Origin: Boesenbergia rotunda
Taxonomy: Eukaryota; Streptophyta; Magnoliopsida; Zingiberales; Zingiberaceae
NCBI GenBank assembly: GCA_024364735.1
Contig: JAGFNQ010000844.1
Location: 900,349 to 964,348, forward strand
Reading direction: 5' to 3'
DNA: 64,000 nucleotides
In this document: piece after piece, positions 9,119-19,977 of the stretch
Numbering within the stretch: the stretch's first letter is position 1
Layout: each line of letters opens with the position of its first letter
Program-made: the position numbers and the translations under genes
The notes under the pieces: generated by a model
Databases searched by the model: none
Told to the model about the DNA's origin: nothing
The model's input: the letters and a program-made list of their open reading frames with translations, nothing else

Positions 9119-10478
9119 TGTTGGTGCAGTTTGCACTAACGGTCAAACTCGGGTTTTGATATATGACAAAGTGGTTAAAGTTAGGGTTGTTAGTGTTTAA
9201 CCCCTTTACTAAGTGTGCAGGGTTGAAAGACTTAGGACCAGACACCAGGCTGAAGTCCAGGATGGTTGAGTCCTGGCGGGAAGTCCAGTTGGGTCCGCGG
9301 GACCTGACAACTGGCTGAAGACCAAGTTGGTTGAGACTTGGCAGGAAGACCAAGGTGGTTGAGCCTTGGCAGGAAGTCCTGGTGGGTCAAGAAGTCAAGT
9401 AGAGCTGCACAAGGTAAGTGAGGTAAGTCACTGGAGGAGCGAACCAGTGAGGACGCGTTCCCCGTCAAGGGAACAGTAGGCGTCGGTTCGACCTAGGGCT
9501 CCATTTCGGAGAACCAAAGTCAGAACCAAGACAGCCCAGGCTGTATAATTTAACACTTTATTTGCTGTTTTGGACTAACCCTGGATGCAGGACCGAAGGA
9601 CTGTGTATCTGCAGCTCAGAGAGCCTCAAAGGAGTGAGGCAGTAGCTGAGCTGGGCGCCCCGGATGTTTCGGGCGCCCCCCAGAGTCAAACAAGTCAGCA
9701 GACCAAGAAAAGCCCCGACAGCAGCGCTATTCGGGGCGCCCCGCGTGTATCGGGCACCCCGCATGTCGGGCGCCCCGCGTGTCGCGGGCGCCCACTGTGC
9801 CACGCAGAATCAGCTGCCGAAGCTCGCCCTCGCGAAGCCAACGAGATGAGGTTTTGACCGGTCAAGGGAGGCGCCCCGCGCGCGTCGGGCGCCCCAGTCA
9901 AAGGTGATCCCGAAGATAAAGAGATCAAATGCTTGACCGAGAGGGCTGCGGATCGGCAGCCACGCAGGGGGGCGCCCCGGACGTTCCGGGCGCCCCCAGG
10001 GCTATAAATAGAGCCCTCGACCAAGGCTGGAAATACAACACTTCTTCAAAAGCCTCCAAGTTCTTCTACGCTCGCGCCTTGCTCCGGAAATGCTTCACTT
10101 CGAGCCGACGACGTCCAGCTGCCCCGAAAGAGTCAACCTACTCCGGACGTCGGTAAAAAGATAATTTTTTAATATATAGATTGTTGCATTTAATTACTTG
10201 AAAGTGTGGGGTTGTCACACTTTCAATTCCTTTGTACTCGCCTACTCTATCGGTGTTTACCGGTAGAGAGTATTAGTGGATTGCCCAACGGAAAGGTCCG
10301 AGGGACCTGGGCCTTCGAGTAGGAGTCGCCGAAGGCTCCGAACGAAGTAAAAATCGTTCGTGTTTGTGTGTTTGTTTTTCGTTTCTTTCGTTTCCGCTGT
10401 GCACGCTTTTTAAAGCACTCTGATTTAAATTTAAAAGTCACGTGATTCACCCCCCCTCTCACGTGCATCGATCCTACA
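9119..10478 (+). repeat. Sirevirus 3' LTR (1360 bp)
   Basis: Nearly identical to 677-2031. By eye the differences are three substitutions (one each in the start region, the palindrome array and the leader) and five single-base insertions in this copy, which exactly explain the 5-bp length difference. It ends at 10478 and is followed by GGAAG, the target duplication. Confidence 0.95.
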
Positions 10479-10483
10479 GGAAG

Positions 10484-12240
10484 AACCTAAGGCCTCCCCC
10501 AAGGCTCCTTCTACTCCCTTCTCATCTGAGATTGTAGAAGACCCCATGCTGAAGCAGTTTCGTGGGGCGGGGATTGCTAATTACGATGGGAAGACAGATC
10601 TGGAGGATCATGTCTGTAAGTTTGAAAATGAAACACTCTTACACTAGTATACCGACGGCGTAAAGTGCCGGGTGTTCTTGAACACCCTATCCGGAGCACC
10701 CCAACGATGGTTCCAGAGGCTGCCCTCAAGTTCTATCAACTCCTTCATGGAGTTTAGAATTGCCTTCCTCCACCAGTTCGCCAGTAGCCATCGTTATCAA
10801 AAGACGACACTCAATCTATTCGCTCTCAAACAGAAGCCGTAAGAACCGCTCAAGGAGTACATCTAGCGGTTCAACCAGGTAGCGCAAGATGTGACAAGTG
10901 CGATGTCTGAAATCCTCGTCAGCGCCTGCACCCAAGGGCTCTCGGAAGGGGATTTTTTTTCCGATCATTGGTAAAGAAGCCACCTGTCAGCTTCGATGAC
11001 CTGCTGGGGCATTCGGTCAAGCACGTCAACGTGGAGGAGGTGCAATTCACTCGTCGCAAGGAACTAGTCGAAGTCCCCCCTCAAGCCGTTACCCAGTTCG
11101 AAAGGAGGGAACCCCCAGCTCCAACCCGAGGAAAAGACCTTCACTCGGGGAAGGACCAGTGGGCTGGTCGACGAAAACTGGTTGAGACAGTGGACACCGA
11201 GCAACCAGAGCCACTAATGAAGTACTGTGGCTTCCACGGCAGTGCTACACATTTCATTGAGGAGTGTCATGCCTTGAAGAAAAAATTAAGTGAAGAGGCA
11301 GACTCCAAATCTCGGAAGAAGTGGAAGAAGACGGGGTATCGCCGAAATTCCCCTTGGCGAAGCTTTTCTCCCAGACGAAGGCAGTCGAGAGAAAACGAGA
11401 CTCGACACCGGTCTCGGTCGCGGTCAAGAGGAAGGAGCCAGGGGCTTGCACCCTACAGGTCCCCCTCCTTGGAGAGAGATCCCAGGAAGGGCAAGGTCCC
11501 TACACGCGGCCCGCCCTCTGGACATGTGGGAGTAATCTCCGGAGGACTCACCGGAGGAGATTCCCATCGGACAAGGAAGTCCAACACTCGACGTCTGGAG
11601 AACTATGCAATCGGGACAAGCTGGAGCTAGGATCACGACCCTACAATCTCGTTCGGCCCCGAAGACTTGGAAGAGGTGGAAGCTCCCCATGAAGATGCCT
11701 TGGTGATCCTTGCCCACATTGACAACTATGAGGTCAAACGTATCTTCGTGGATATGGAAGCTCTGTGAACATCCTATACAAGGCTGCTCTGGATCAGATA
11801 TAGATCGACGAGGATGAACTACTTCCAGTCTCGACCCCGCTGTTCGGCTTCACCGGGAATCGAGTACAGCCAATGGGGCAAATCACCCTATCGCTATCAT
11901 TGGGCAGCGACTTACTCGAGAGGATCAGGAGGACACCCTTTTTTATCGTGGACGCTCCCTCATCCTACAACGCTATCTTGGGCTGCTCGGCACTCAGTGT
12001 CTTCTAGGTGATGGTCTCTGTCTACCACCAGAGGATAAAATTCCCGGTAGGCGACCGAATGGCTGAAGTCAAAGGGGACCAACTGGTGTCTCAGTGATGC
12101 TACAGTGGGGAAGTCAGATCCGAGTCCCGAAAAAACCTGAGGGCGCAATAAGGCTAACTGGAGGAAGCAGCCATTCACAAGAGGACAGGGCCAAAAAGCT
12201 CAAGAGTCCAGAGCAGACTAACTGTCTCCAACCCTGTCAC
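10484..12240 (+). pseudogene. Tat gag (C-terminal part) and protease remnant, copy 1
   Basis: This continues the gag interrupted at 676. The retrotransposon-gag domain is recognisable but broken by in-frame stops (for example near 10646, 10841 and 10865). A longer open stretch at 10968-11630 includes a retroviral-type zinc knuckle variant, YCGFHGSATHFIEECH, and an Arg/Ser-rich tail. After a frameshift near 11630 the aspartic protease begins (EAPHEDALVILAH). Its catalytic region at about 11748-11765 has lost about one base relative to the second Tat copy, destroying the D-T-G motif. Homology fades near 12170-12240, with no RT, RNase H or integrase following. Confidence 0.85.
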
Positions 12241-12339
12241 CCCCGGTAAGATTTGTGTGACATACTATGTACTCGCCTGTGTATTTTTGCTGCTTTGCAG
12301 TAAATTCATGAAATAAAGGAACGTGCCAGAACATCTGAT

Positions 12340-14400
12340 AAAAACCCTAATACCTCGCGGTGCTGCGGATGTCCAGGGTACTTAGGCTCGGTCTAGGTGT
12401 TACGGACGCCCATCTGAGAAACAAAACCCTAATACCTCACGGTGCTGCAGATGCCCGGGGTACTTAGGCTTGGTCTGGGTGCTACGGACACCCAACCAAG
12501 AAACAAAAACCCTAATGCCTCACGGTGCTCGGATGCCCGGGGTACTTAGGCTCGGTCTAGGTGCTACGGACGCCCAACCGAGAAACAAAACTCTAATACC
12601 TCGCGGTGCTGTGGATGCCTGGGGTACTTAGGGTTGGTCTGGGTGCTACAGACGCCCAACCAAAAAATAAAAACCCTAATACCTCGCGGTGCTGCAAATG
12701 CTCGGGGTACTTAGGTTCAGTATGGGTGCTACGGACTCCCAACCGAGAAACAAAACCCTAATACCTCGCGGTGCTGTGGATGCTCGGGGTACTTAGGCTT
12801 GGTTTGGGTGCTATGGATGCCCAACCAAGAAACAAAAACCCTAATGCCTCGCGGTGCTGTGGATGCCCGGGGTAGTTAGGCTCGGTCTAGGTGCTACGAA
12901 CGCCTAAGCGAGAAACAAAACTCTAATACCTCGCGGTGCTGCGGATGCTCGGGGTACTTAGGCTTGGTCTGGGTGCTATGGACGTCCAACCAAGAAACAA
13001 AAATCCGAATACCTCGCGGTGCTGCGGATCCCGGGGTACTTAAGCTCGGTCTGGGTGCTACGGATGCCCAACCAAGAAACAAAAAATCTAATACCTCGCA
13101 GTGCTGCGGATGCCCGGGGTACTTAGGCTCGGTTTTGGTGCTACGGACGCCCAACCAAGAAACAAAAAACCTAATACCTCGCAGTGCTGCGGATGCCCGG
13201 GGTACTTAGGCTCAGTCTGGGTGCTACGGACGCCCAACCGAGAAACAAAAAACCTAATACCTCGCGGTGCTGCGGATGCCCGGGGTACTTAGGTTTGGTA
13301 TGGGTGCTACGGACACCCAACCAAGAAACAAAAACTCTAATGCCTTACGGTGCTGCGGATGCCCGGGGTACTTAGGCTCGGTCTGGGTGCTATGGACGCC
13401 CAACCGAGAAACAAAACCCTAATACATCGCGGTGCTGTGGATGCCCGGGGTACTTAGGCTTGGTCTGGGTGCTACAGACGCCCAACCAAAAAATAAAAAC
13501 CCTAATACCGCGCGGTGCTGCGAATGCCCGGGGTACTTAGGCTCAATCTGGGTGTTACGGACTCCCAACCGAGAAACAAAACCCTAATACTTTGCGGTGC
13601 TGCGGATGCTCGGGGTACTTATGCTTAGTTTGGGTGCTATGAACGCCCAACCAAGAAACAAAAACCCTAATGCCTCGCGGTGCTGCAGATGCACGGGGTA
13701 CTTAGGCTCAGTCTAGGTGCTACGGACGCCCAATCGAGAAACAAAACTCTAATACCTCGCGGTGCTGCAGATGCCCGGGGTACTTAGGCTTGGTCTGGGT
13801 GCTACGGGCGCCCAACCAAGAAATAAAAAACCTAATACCTCACGGTGCTGTGGATGCCCGGGGTACTTAGTCTCGGTCTTGGTGCTACGGACGCCTAACC
13901 GAGAAACAAAACCCTAATAACTCATGGTGTTGCGGATGCCCGAGGTACTTAGGCTTGATCTGGGTGCTACGGACGCCCAACCGAGAAACAAAAACCCTAA
14001 TGTCTCGCGGTGCTGCGGATGCCCGAGGTACTTAGGTTCGGTCTGGGTGCTACAGACGCCTAACCGAGAAACAAAACCCTAATACCTTGTAGTGCTGCGG
14101 ATGCCCGGGGTACTTAGGCTTGGTCTGGGTGCCACGGACGCCCAACCAAGAAACAAAACCCCTAATGTCTCGCGGTGCTGCGGATGCCCGAGATACTTAG
14201 GCTTGGTCTGGGTGCTACGGACGCCCAACCAAGGAATAAAAACCCTAATACCTTGCGGTGCAGCGGATGCCCGAGGTACTTAGACCTGGTCTGGGTGCTA
14301 CAGACGCTTGACCAAGGAAGAAATCCTAATGCCTCGCGCCGCTGCAAATGCCCTGGGTACTTAGGCTCAGTTTGGATGCTTTGGATATCCAACCAAGATC
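12340..14400 (+). repeat. ~82-bp tandem repeat array inside Tat copy 1
   Basis: About 25 head-to-tail units of 80-84 bp. A typical unit starts AAACCCTAATACCTCGCGG, continues GGTGCTGCGGATGCCCGGGG and TACTTAGGCTCGGTCTGG, and then contains GGTGCTACGGACGCCCAACC. The two GGTGCT(G/A)CGGA(T/C)GCCC blocks show that each unit is an unequal dimer of two related halves of about 37 and 45 bp. About 14 units keep a perfect AAACCCTAA telo-box; others have one change. Short apparent ORFs in this array are artefacts of the repeat. It lies where pol would be expected. Satellite-like arrays in the 3' region of Tat/Ogre elements are documented. Confidence 0.95.
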
Positions 14401-16155
14401 TACGCACCCCCTACCACCTCTAATTGGGAATTGGAGGGGGCTCAAGGACGGAAGGTTAACACACAACCTACCAGATATGAGACAAGCATCCTCAGACAAA
14501 GTGACACCAGTAGAATATTTGATCACTGCTCGAAGCACTTACACATCAGAGATAACAAGTGTTTTCCTTCTTTTCTACAGGAAATACATTGACATCTCAA
14601 GGGAATATAAAGAATAGGGGATACAATCAGTGGTTCCAGTAGAGGAGATCACTCCTTTGCCCGGGTTCTACCCTATCGCTTCCGCATCTCCGCGTGGTCG
14701 CTTAGCGCAGAACCATCTTCCAGTGGCTGGTAAGAGGGGAATCATCTTTATTATGGTCAGGATCCTTGAATCTTCGGCCGCGGTTGGGACTTCTGGGTCC
14801 TCCCTTCTCACTACCATTCACAAACGAATGAGGAACAGGAACAACTTCGGGTACACATGGATGAAACAGTTCCATTCAAAGAACCTAATTGCCTCTTACA
14901 GTCAACACACATTTAAGAACAGAGAAGAATTGCAAAATACAAAGGGAAGCGAAGGGGGAACAGCAACTGCAACTCCTCCTCGGATGACAAACTACTCCAG
15001 GCCCGACGGAGGGTCGATGCCCAAAACTCGGGGAAACGAGCAATTCGGCGGGGGAGAGCATTTGAGATGGACAAGAGATGAACCACCAGGAGACACTGTT
15101 CACTCGGAGAGGGACAGAAGATAAACCACCACGAGATGCTCCCGGGTGAAACAAATGATATCATCTCTAGTATGCTCCTCGGCGAAGCATGTGATGTCTT
15201 TTTTGGACTCTCCGGTGAAACATGTGGTTCCATCTTCGCCGTGCTCTCCCAGGAAAGATGCAACATCATCTCTACTATGCTCCCCAATGATGCAGAAAAC
15301 CCTTGTTAGAAGGGGGGACGATGGAGGGTGTATCGGAAGGTTGTACGCCTCATAAGGGATTCTAGGAGCACCTGACTTAGCCTGGGTAGACGGGGCTTCG
15401 CACCCCTTTGGGCGATGAACCTCCTCCCTTGTCGGGTTCCCCTCCAGGCTGCAACCTCTTTTCCCTTCCTGGTCCATGAGAATGGCAAGGAAAGACAGAT
15501 GAGAACGAACGCGTTAGCCTTCCACCTTTATAGAGAGGGCGGCCCATCCGCATTTAATAAGGGCACGACGCAGGAGCAGTAATAGACGCCAATTCTGAAG
15601 CATCGCGTCTTTTCCGTCACTGTCGATTGGCATGCCCTTGCAGCGCCTGGGAGTTCGCAACCCTTTATGGGTCAATTCAATGGATCGCCTGGGGCCCGGA
15701 GACGACAATTCGGAGACCGCAAACACTCAATAGAGAAAGGAGCCAACATGGGTCCTATAGAAGAACAGCTAAGGGCTTGGCGGTTGGGCTTTTGGAGCTA
15801 TCTTGGGGAGATCCACACCTGAGATTAAACCCGAAAACCCCAGAAGACACCTGGTATCACAGGGGGTTCTGGGTCCCTAAACCCAACCCAAGAAGCTACG
15901 AGAGACGAGCAGTGGCTCCCTGACTCCCTTACCCCCAAGGGCTGAGAAGGAATGCCTATTCCTCAAGAACGTTAATCGGCAACCTGGCTCCTGGAGTCAG
16001 ACACCGATCCTTCTACACTCTTGGCCCTCACAACGAAGACAAAATATTATAAGGAGACAAACGCAAAAACATACTCAGGATAGTAAGGCAAAGAAATATT
16101 TTTATTATAATCAAAAGGGGTACATTGGGGCCAAGCTCCCGGATAGCAAATAATT
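14401..16155 (+). other. Tat copy 1 internal non-coding region
   Basis: This region lies between the satellite array and the antisense ORF. I see no pol domain. At about 15130-15310 there is a degenerate tandem repeat of about 45 bp, seen on the minus strand as repeated blocks of the form (E/G)EH(T/S)RDDI-CF. The other open frames here show no recognisable domains and are treated as chance. The region fits untranslated sequence between pol and an extra ORF in Tat elements. Confidence 0.5.
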
Positions 16156-17110
16156 CTACAACTCTTTATCCTTGAGCGGGAGCTCTTCCCAAACTCCACC
16201 GATGCTCAGGTCAGCATCCGGAGGCAAAAGTTGGGCCTTCTTCAGCTGGTCGACGACCCCGTGGAAGCCTTTCTTCAAGTACATCATTACCTGGCCGACC
16301 ATGATATCGCCGAATTCATCTGACTCCAGGAACTTAGTCTTGAAGTCTGCCTCAGCCTCTTTAATACGGGAAGCCTCAGCAATCCGAAAGTTGCACAGTT
16401 TGGCCTCAACTGCCTCCTTGGCACGCTTTAGTCGCTCCATCTCAGCAGACATTTTGTCTTGGTTTGCCAGAGCTTCCTTGAGCCTGTCCGAGGTGACCCA
16501 CACTTCCGACCGTGCTTGGGCCAGGTCTTCTTCGAAGTCATACAAGCGATCAACCGCCATCATGACGTCGGACTCCTTCTGGGTGAGCTGGTGTGCTTGA
16601 TCTTTGACACGTTCATTCAATCTCCCGCCCGAGGCCTTCAGAAGGCGGATATCCCCCGATAACTTCTTCTCTTTCACCTGAAGCTGATCCCGCTCTTGAG
16701 TCACCCAGAGCAGGTTGTTGGTGATGGTCACAGCCCTCTCGGACGCTAAATGTTCTCGGCGTCGGGAACTATGTAGGGAGGACTCCATGGCCATCAAGGT
16801 GTCCTGCTGATGCTCCACCTTCACTCGGAGAGCTCTGTTGACCCCCGCCTGCATAAGTCCCGCTCTGTGTTTATGGTCAGTTGCGCCCTCTGCTCTCAGT
16901 GCCTGGTGGGTCAAGGCTTCAATCTCAGGCCAGGCGTACAAGTCACGCCCAGCGGTCAAGCAGTCTTCAGTCGCCTATCATTGCACCAAGGAAGTATAAA
17001 GTATACAAGGAAACAACCTATGTACCTGGAACACACACCTTCAAAAGGGACTCGCGGAGGGTAGTGAAAGGCCTCGCAGAGACTCGCATGGCTTCCCCTC
17101 CTGGAGATCT

Positions 17111-17149
<39 letters not shown>

Positions 17150-18716
17150 CAACCCGGCTCCCTAAAGGCAACAAGCCCCTGTGCGGGGGAAGCAACTGAA
17201 TGGTAGGAGCTCCAGGAGGCGATGCAGAAGGGTCGGCGTCGCTCTCCTCAGAGCTAGAAGTCCCCTTGGATGAAAGGCCCTTGGCAAGGACCTCCTTCAA
17301 CTGCACCGGGGGGAAAAGATTGCATGGAAGCCTCCAACGCCGCATCCAGCCTTTTTTAAAGGTTGTCAAGCTGCATTCGATATTGGGTGGGTAATGCTCG
17401 CTTACCCTTCGCGGCCTCGGCAGGGTCAACCGAAGAAGAGTCGTAGGCCTGACCACCTGCCTCTAGAGGGGCAGTCGACGAAAGAGGTGGAGATGGAGGA
17501 ATAGCTTCCTCACCATCGGACGGTGGAACCTCCTCCTCAGGAATAGATGGAAGTGTGCTGGGACCACTGGAGCGCAACCTTTTCCATCTGGGGCCTAAGC
17601 CTTTCGGGACCTTTCTCTTCTACCGACCAGAGAAAGGGGATGTTGATGAGGCCGTGGGGGGTGATGACTCCTATGTGATCCCCTCCGGATGGACAGTAGC
17701 CGGGGGTGGGTCATCCCCCAAAGGGATGCCCATCTCCGGGTCAACCGACGGACCCAAAGTCTCCAGGTCAGCAAACGATTGAGGCGTCGCAGGAGCCTCT
17801 ACCTGCTCTGGCGTGGCATATTCGCTGAACTATTCAACAGTCCCCTCCGAGGACTCGGCTAAAGTAGAGGGTGCACCAGGAGCACCAGGAGCTGCTGGGG
17901 GAGGATCCAGAGCCTCCTTGTTGGCCTCCTCCCACTTGATAAGTCGGTCATCGTCCTCGAAAATATGAGTTCCTCTGCAATAACCAGGCAAGAGGATATC
18001 AGTTAGAACTAACAAGCATTGATGAAAAAGATAAACGTACCAAGGCTGGGGCGAATCCAGGTCACTTTAGAGCTAAGGCTCGCTCGGTACATGAACTCCT
18101 CACTCTGCATTAGACCTGGGCCACTGAACTCCATGCCGGAGAGTATGTTCCTAGTGTGCTGGTAGGCTGGACTCTGGAGGAAATTCCCTAGTGAGGGAGG
18201 AGTCGGCAGATCCTCTATCCAGCGGAGAGGACTGAAGGGTCGCGCAGGCAAACGGATTATGAAGAACTTCTCTTTCCACCCCTTGTGCGAGGAAGGGAAG
18301 CCTCCTAAGAACCTATGGTCGGGATGCATCGAAAAGCTAAAAGTCCCTCGTGAGCCGATTGGAACGAAGAAGGAATGAAAAAGGCAAGGGGTCAAGGGGA
18401 TGTCGAAGAGCTTGAAGATAATGTACGCCCTGCCCATCTGAGCAAAGGCGTTGGGAGCCATCTGGTGAAGGGGGATATCAAAATAGGAGGTCACATTCAT
18501 GAAAAAATGAGAAATGAGGAAGCGGAGGCCTAACTCTACTTGTCCTAGAAAGAAGGTAAAGAAACCTACGAGAGGATCCATCGGCGTCTGGTCTACTTTA
18601 GGGATCACCACCGCCATCTCGGCCGTAATGTCATAGGCCTCAATGGCCGCCTGTAGAGCCTCCGACCTCACTCTTGAAGAGGCAGACTCATACCACTTCG
18701 CTTGATAACCTTCCAT
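16156..18716 (-). pseudogene. Antisense extra ORF of Tat element (PF04195-like N-terminus, coiled-coil C-terminus)
   Basis: Read on the minus strand, ATG at 18716 opens a ~225-residue segment with VGFFTFFLGQVELGLRF, PNAFAQMGRAYIIFKLFDIP and SSHKGWKEKFFIIR, the pattern of the 'putative gypsy type transposon' family (Pfam PF04195). A good donor, CTTG|GTACGT, ends this exon at 18041. An acceptor at 17973 rejoins the frame at THIFEDDDRLIKW, giving a 68-bp intron. Downstream, stops (for example near 17830 and 17650) break the frame. The C-terminal part at 16156-16970 is a long heptad-rich coiled coil (MSAEMERLKRAKEAVEAK) ending in DIMVGQVMMYLKKGFHGVVDQL. Antisense ORFs between pol and the 3' LTR are known in Tat elements; their function is unknown. 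Confidence 0.75.
17112..17148 (+). repeat. Poly-G run of 37 bases
   Basis: An uninterrupted G homopolymer inside the antisense ORF remnant; on the minus strand it would code poly-proline. The length is probably uncertain in the assembly. Confidence 0.9.
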
Positions 18717-19303
18717 GGTTCCTAAGGAAAAAGACGGGAAGGAGGCAGAAAACTTATGCGAAAAGAATCCTTAGGGAAGAAGACAAAGACGAGGTTCACC
18801 AAACAACGAAGCTAGAAGGTGGCTGAACGTCTTCGCCTCCCCTTCTTATATGGAGGAAGCCGCCCGCATGTGTGCAATAGGAGCAAGGCACGTGAACGAA
18901 AAGAAACCACCACATCAGGGCGGCGCCATGGGGCAGCCGCTTGATGTGATCCTACTACAGCTGCACACGTCAGTAAGAGATCGTGAGGAGAGCAATTGGG
19001 GCATGTGACGGCGAGAAATTCGCGAATGGGCTTTGTCGCCATTAAAGAGTGACATGTGCCTTTATGAAGGACGGACGAGTATCATTGCAGTACCTTGAAA
19101 ACCATAGAAGCCTTTTGGGGAAGACAAAACCAAAAGGGGATTGCCTCGAGACCCGAGGTGAAAGCTACAATTCTCGGATCCAGTATAACATTCAGGATAA
19201 CAGTAACGGGTGCAAGGACCCGCTGTGACATAATTTCTTCAGGGCAAACACTAGTCTAATCAGTCAGCAACACTTTCTTCGATCAGACTTAGAGGGAGGG
19301 ACT

Positions 19304-19977
19304 TGTGGTGGGGTTGAGTACCCCGTGGCTGACACGTGGACTGAAGAAGTTGTACGCAAGATATAGCGAGTCCTAACGCCTCTCTTTCCGGAGCTCCTGA
19401 GACCCTCTTGGGAAGGGGATCCCCCGAGACCCCCCGTGGGTAGACACGCCCCGGAGATCAAATCAGAAGACCCACTCCCGAGATCACCTCGGGAAGCTAG
19501 GTCCCCGAGACCCCCTCAGGAAGGCAAAATACCCGGGACATCCCGGTCCAGAAGACCCCAAGATCACCTTGGAGAAGTGGATCTCGGGGTCATCATGACC
19601 CATAATTGTCGCAATGGTCCGAACTTAATGACGGTGTGGACCGTTGCAAAGGTTATCGTGTAACCGACAAATCGGGGGGACGTGGCAAAGATTGTGGAGA
19701 CTCGTGCGACAGCCGCCGCAGGTATAAAAGGTACTCCAACCCCTCCGGTAAGGGGGTTATGCTCTCCCTACTTCAATCATATTCTATTCTGCCTTCTCTT
19801 CATCTCCTGGATCGAGGCACTGACTTGAGCATCGGAATGGACTCCGTCGGACAACCTCCGGCATGTTCCCCTAACGCTCATGTTAATCTCGCAGGGTGTG
19901 AAGTTCTTCCTTCAGCGTCAGCGTCTCATGGGTTGAACCCTGCCGGTTGGCCGTCGACGTCGATTCCTTCCGGAACA
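19304..19977 (+). repeat. Tat copy 1 3' LTR (674 bp)
   Basis: Starts TGTGGTGGGGTTG right after the purine-rich AGAGGGAGGGACT and ends CCTTCCGGAACA. Its end matches the partial LTR at 1-317. The upstream third has repeated CCCGAGA-CCCC-TCGGGA(A/G) motifs (about 19400-19580). A TATA box is at 19723-19730. The five bases after it are GGTTT; the matching left duplication is outside the window. Confidence 0.85.
19723..19730 (+). promoter_or_regulatory. TATA box in Tat 3' LTR
   Basis: TATAAAAG about 255 bases before the LTR end, a suitable place for the U3/R border. Confidence 0.6.

Larger units (their letters stand above)
677..10478 (+). mobile_element. Full-length Sirevirus-type Copia retrotransposon
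   Basis: A complete LTR retrotransposon with all structural marks. LTRs lie at 677-2031 and 9119-10478, the initiator-tRNA-Met primer-binding site at 2034, then gag, an AT-rich spacer, protease/integrase, reverse transcriptase/RNase H, and a purine tract just before the 3' LTR. It is flanked by the 5-bp target duplication GGAAG (672-676 and 10479-10483). Order INT before RT defines Copia. The large gag with a long tail after the zinc knuckle, the acidic INT-RT linker and repeated purine tracts fit the Sirevirus (SIRE/Maximus) lineage. By eye the LTRs differ by 3 substitutions and 5 single-base indels, so the insertion is recent. One frameshift between integrase and RT probably makes this copy defective. 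Confidence 0.95.

Noticed and set aside
677..10478. CRISPR-like array or other prokaryotic system
   Set aside because: The repeats are LTRs, satellites and hairpins of plant retroelements; intron-containing host genes show this is plant nuclear DNA.
12894..14423. Several overlapping 60-90 codon frames on both strands in the satellite array
   Set aside because: They repeat the same peptide with each ~82-bp unit and exist only because the unit length leaves frames open; there is no start context or family.
15627..15923. Open frames between the satellite array and the antisense ORF as possible integrase or RT
   Set aside because: No catalytic motifs of RT, RNase H or integrase are present in any frame of 14401-16155.
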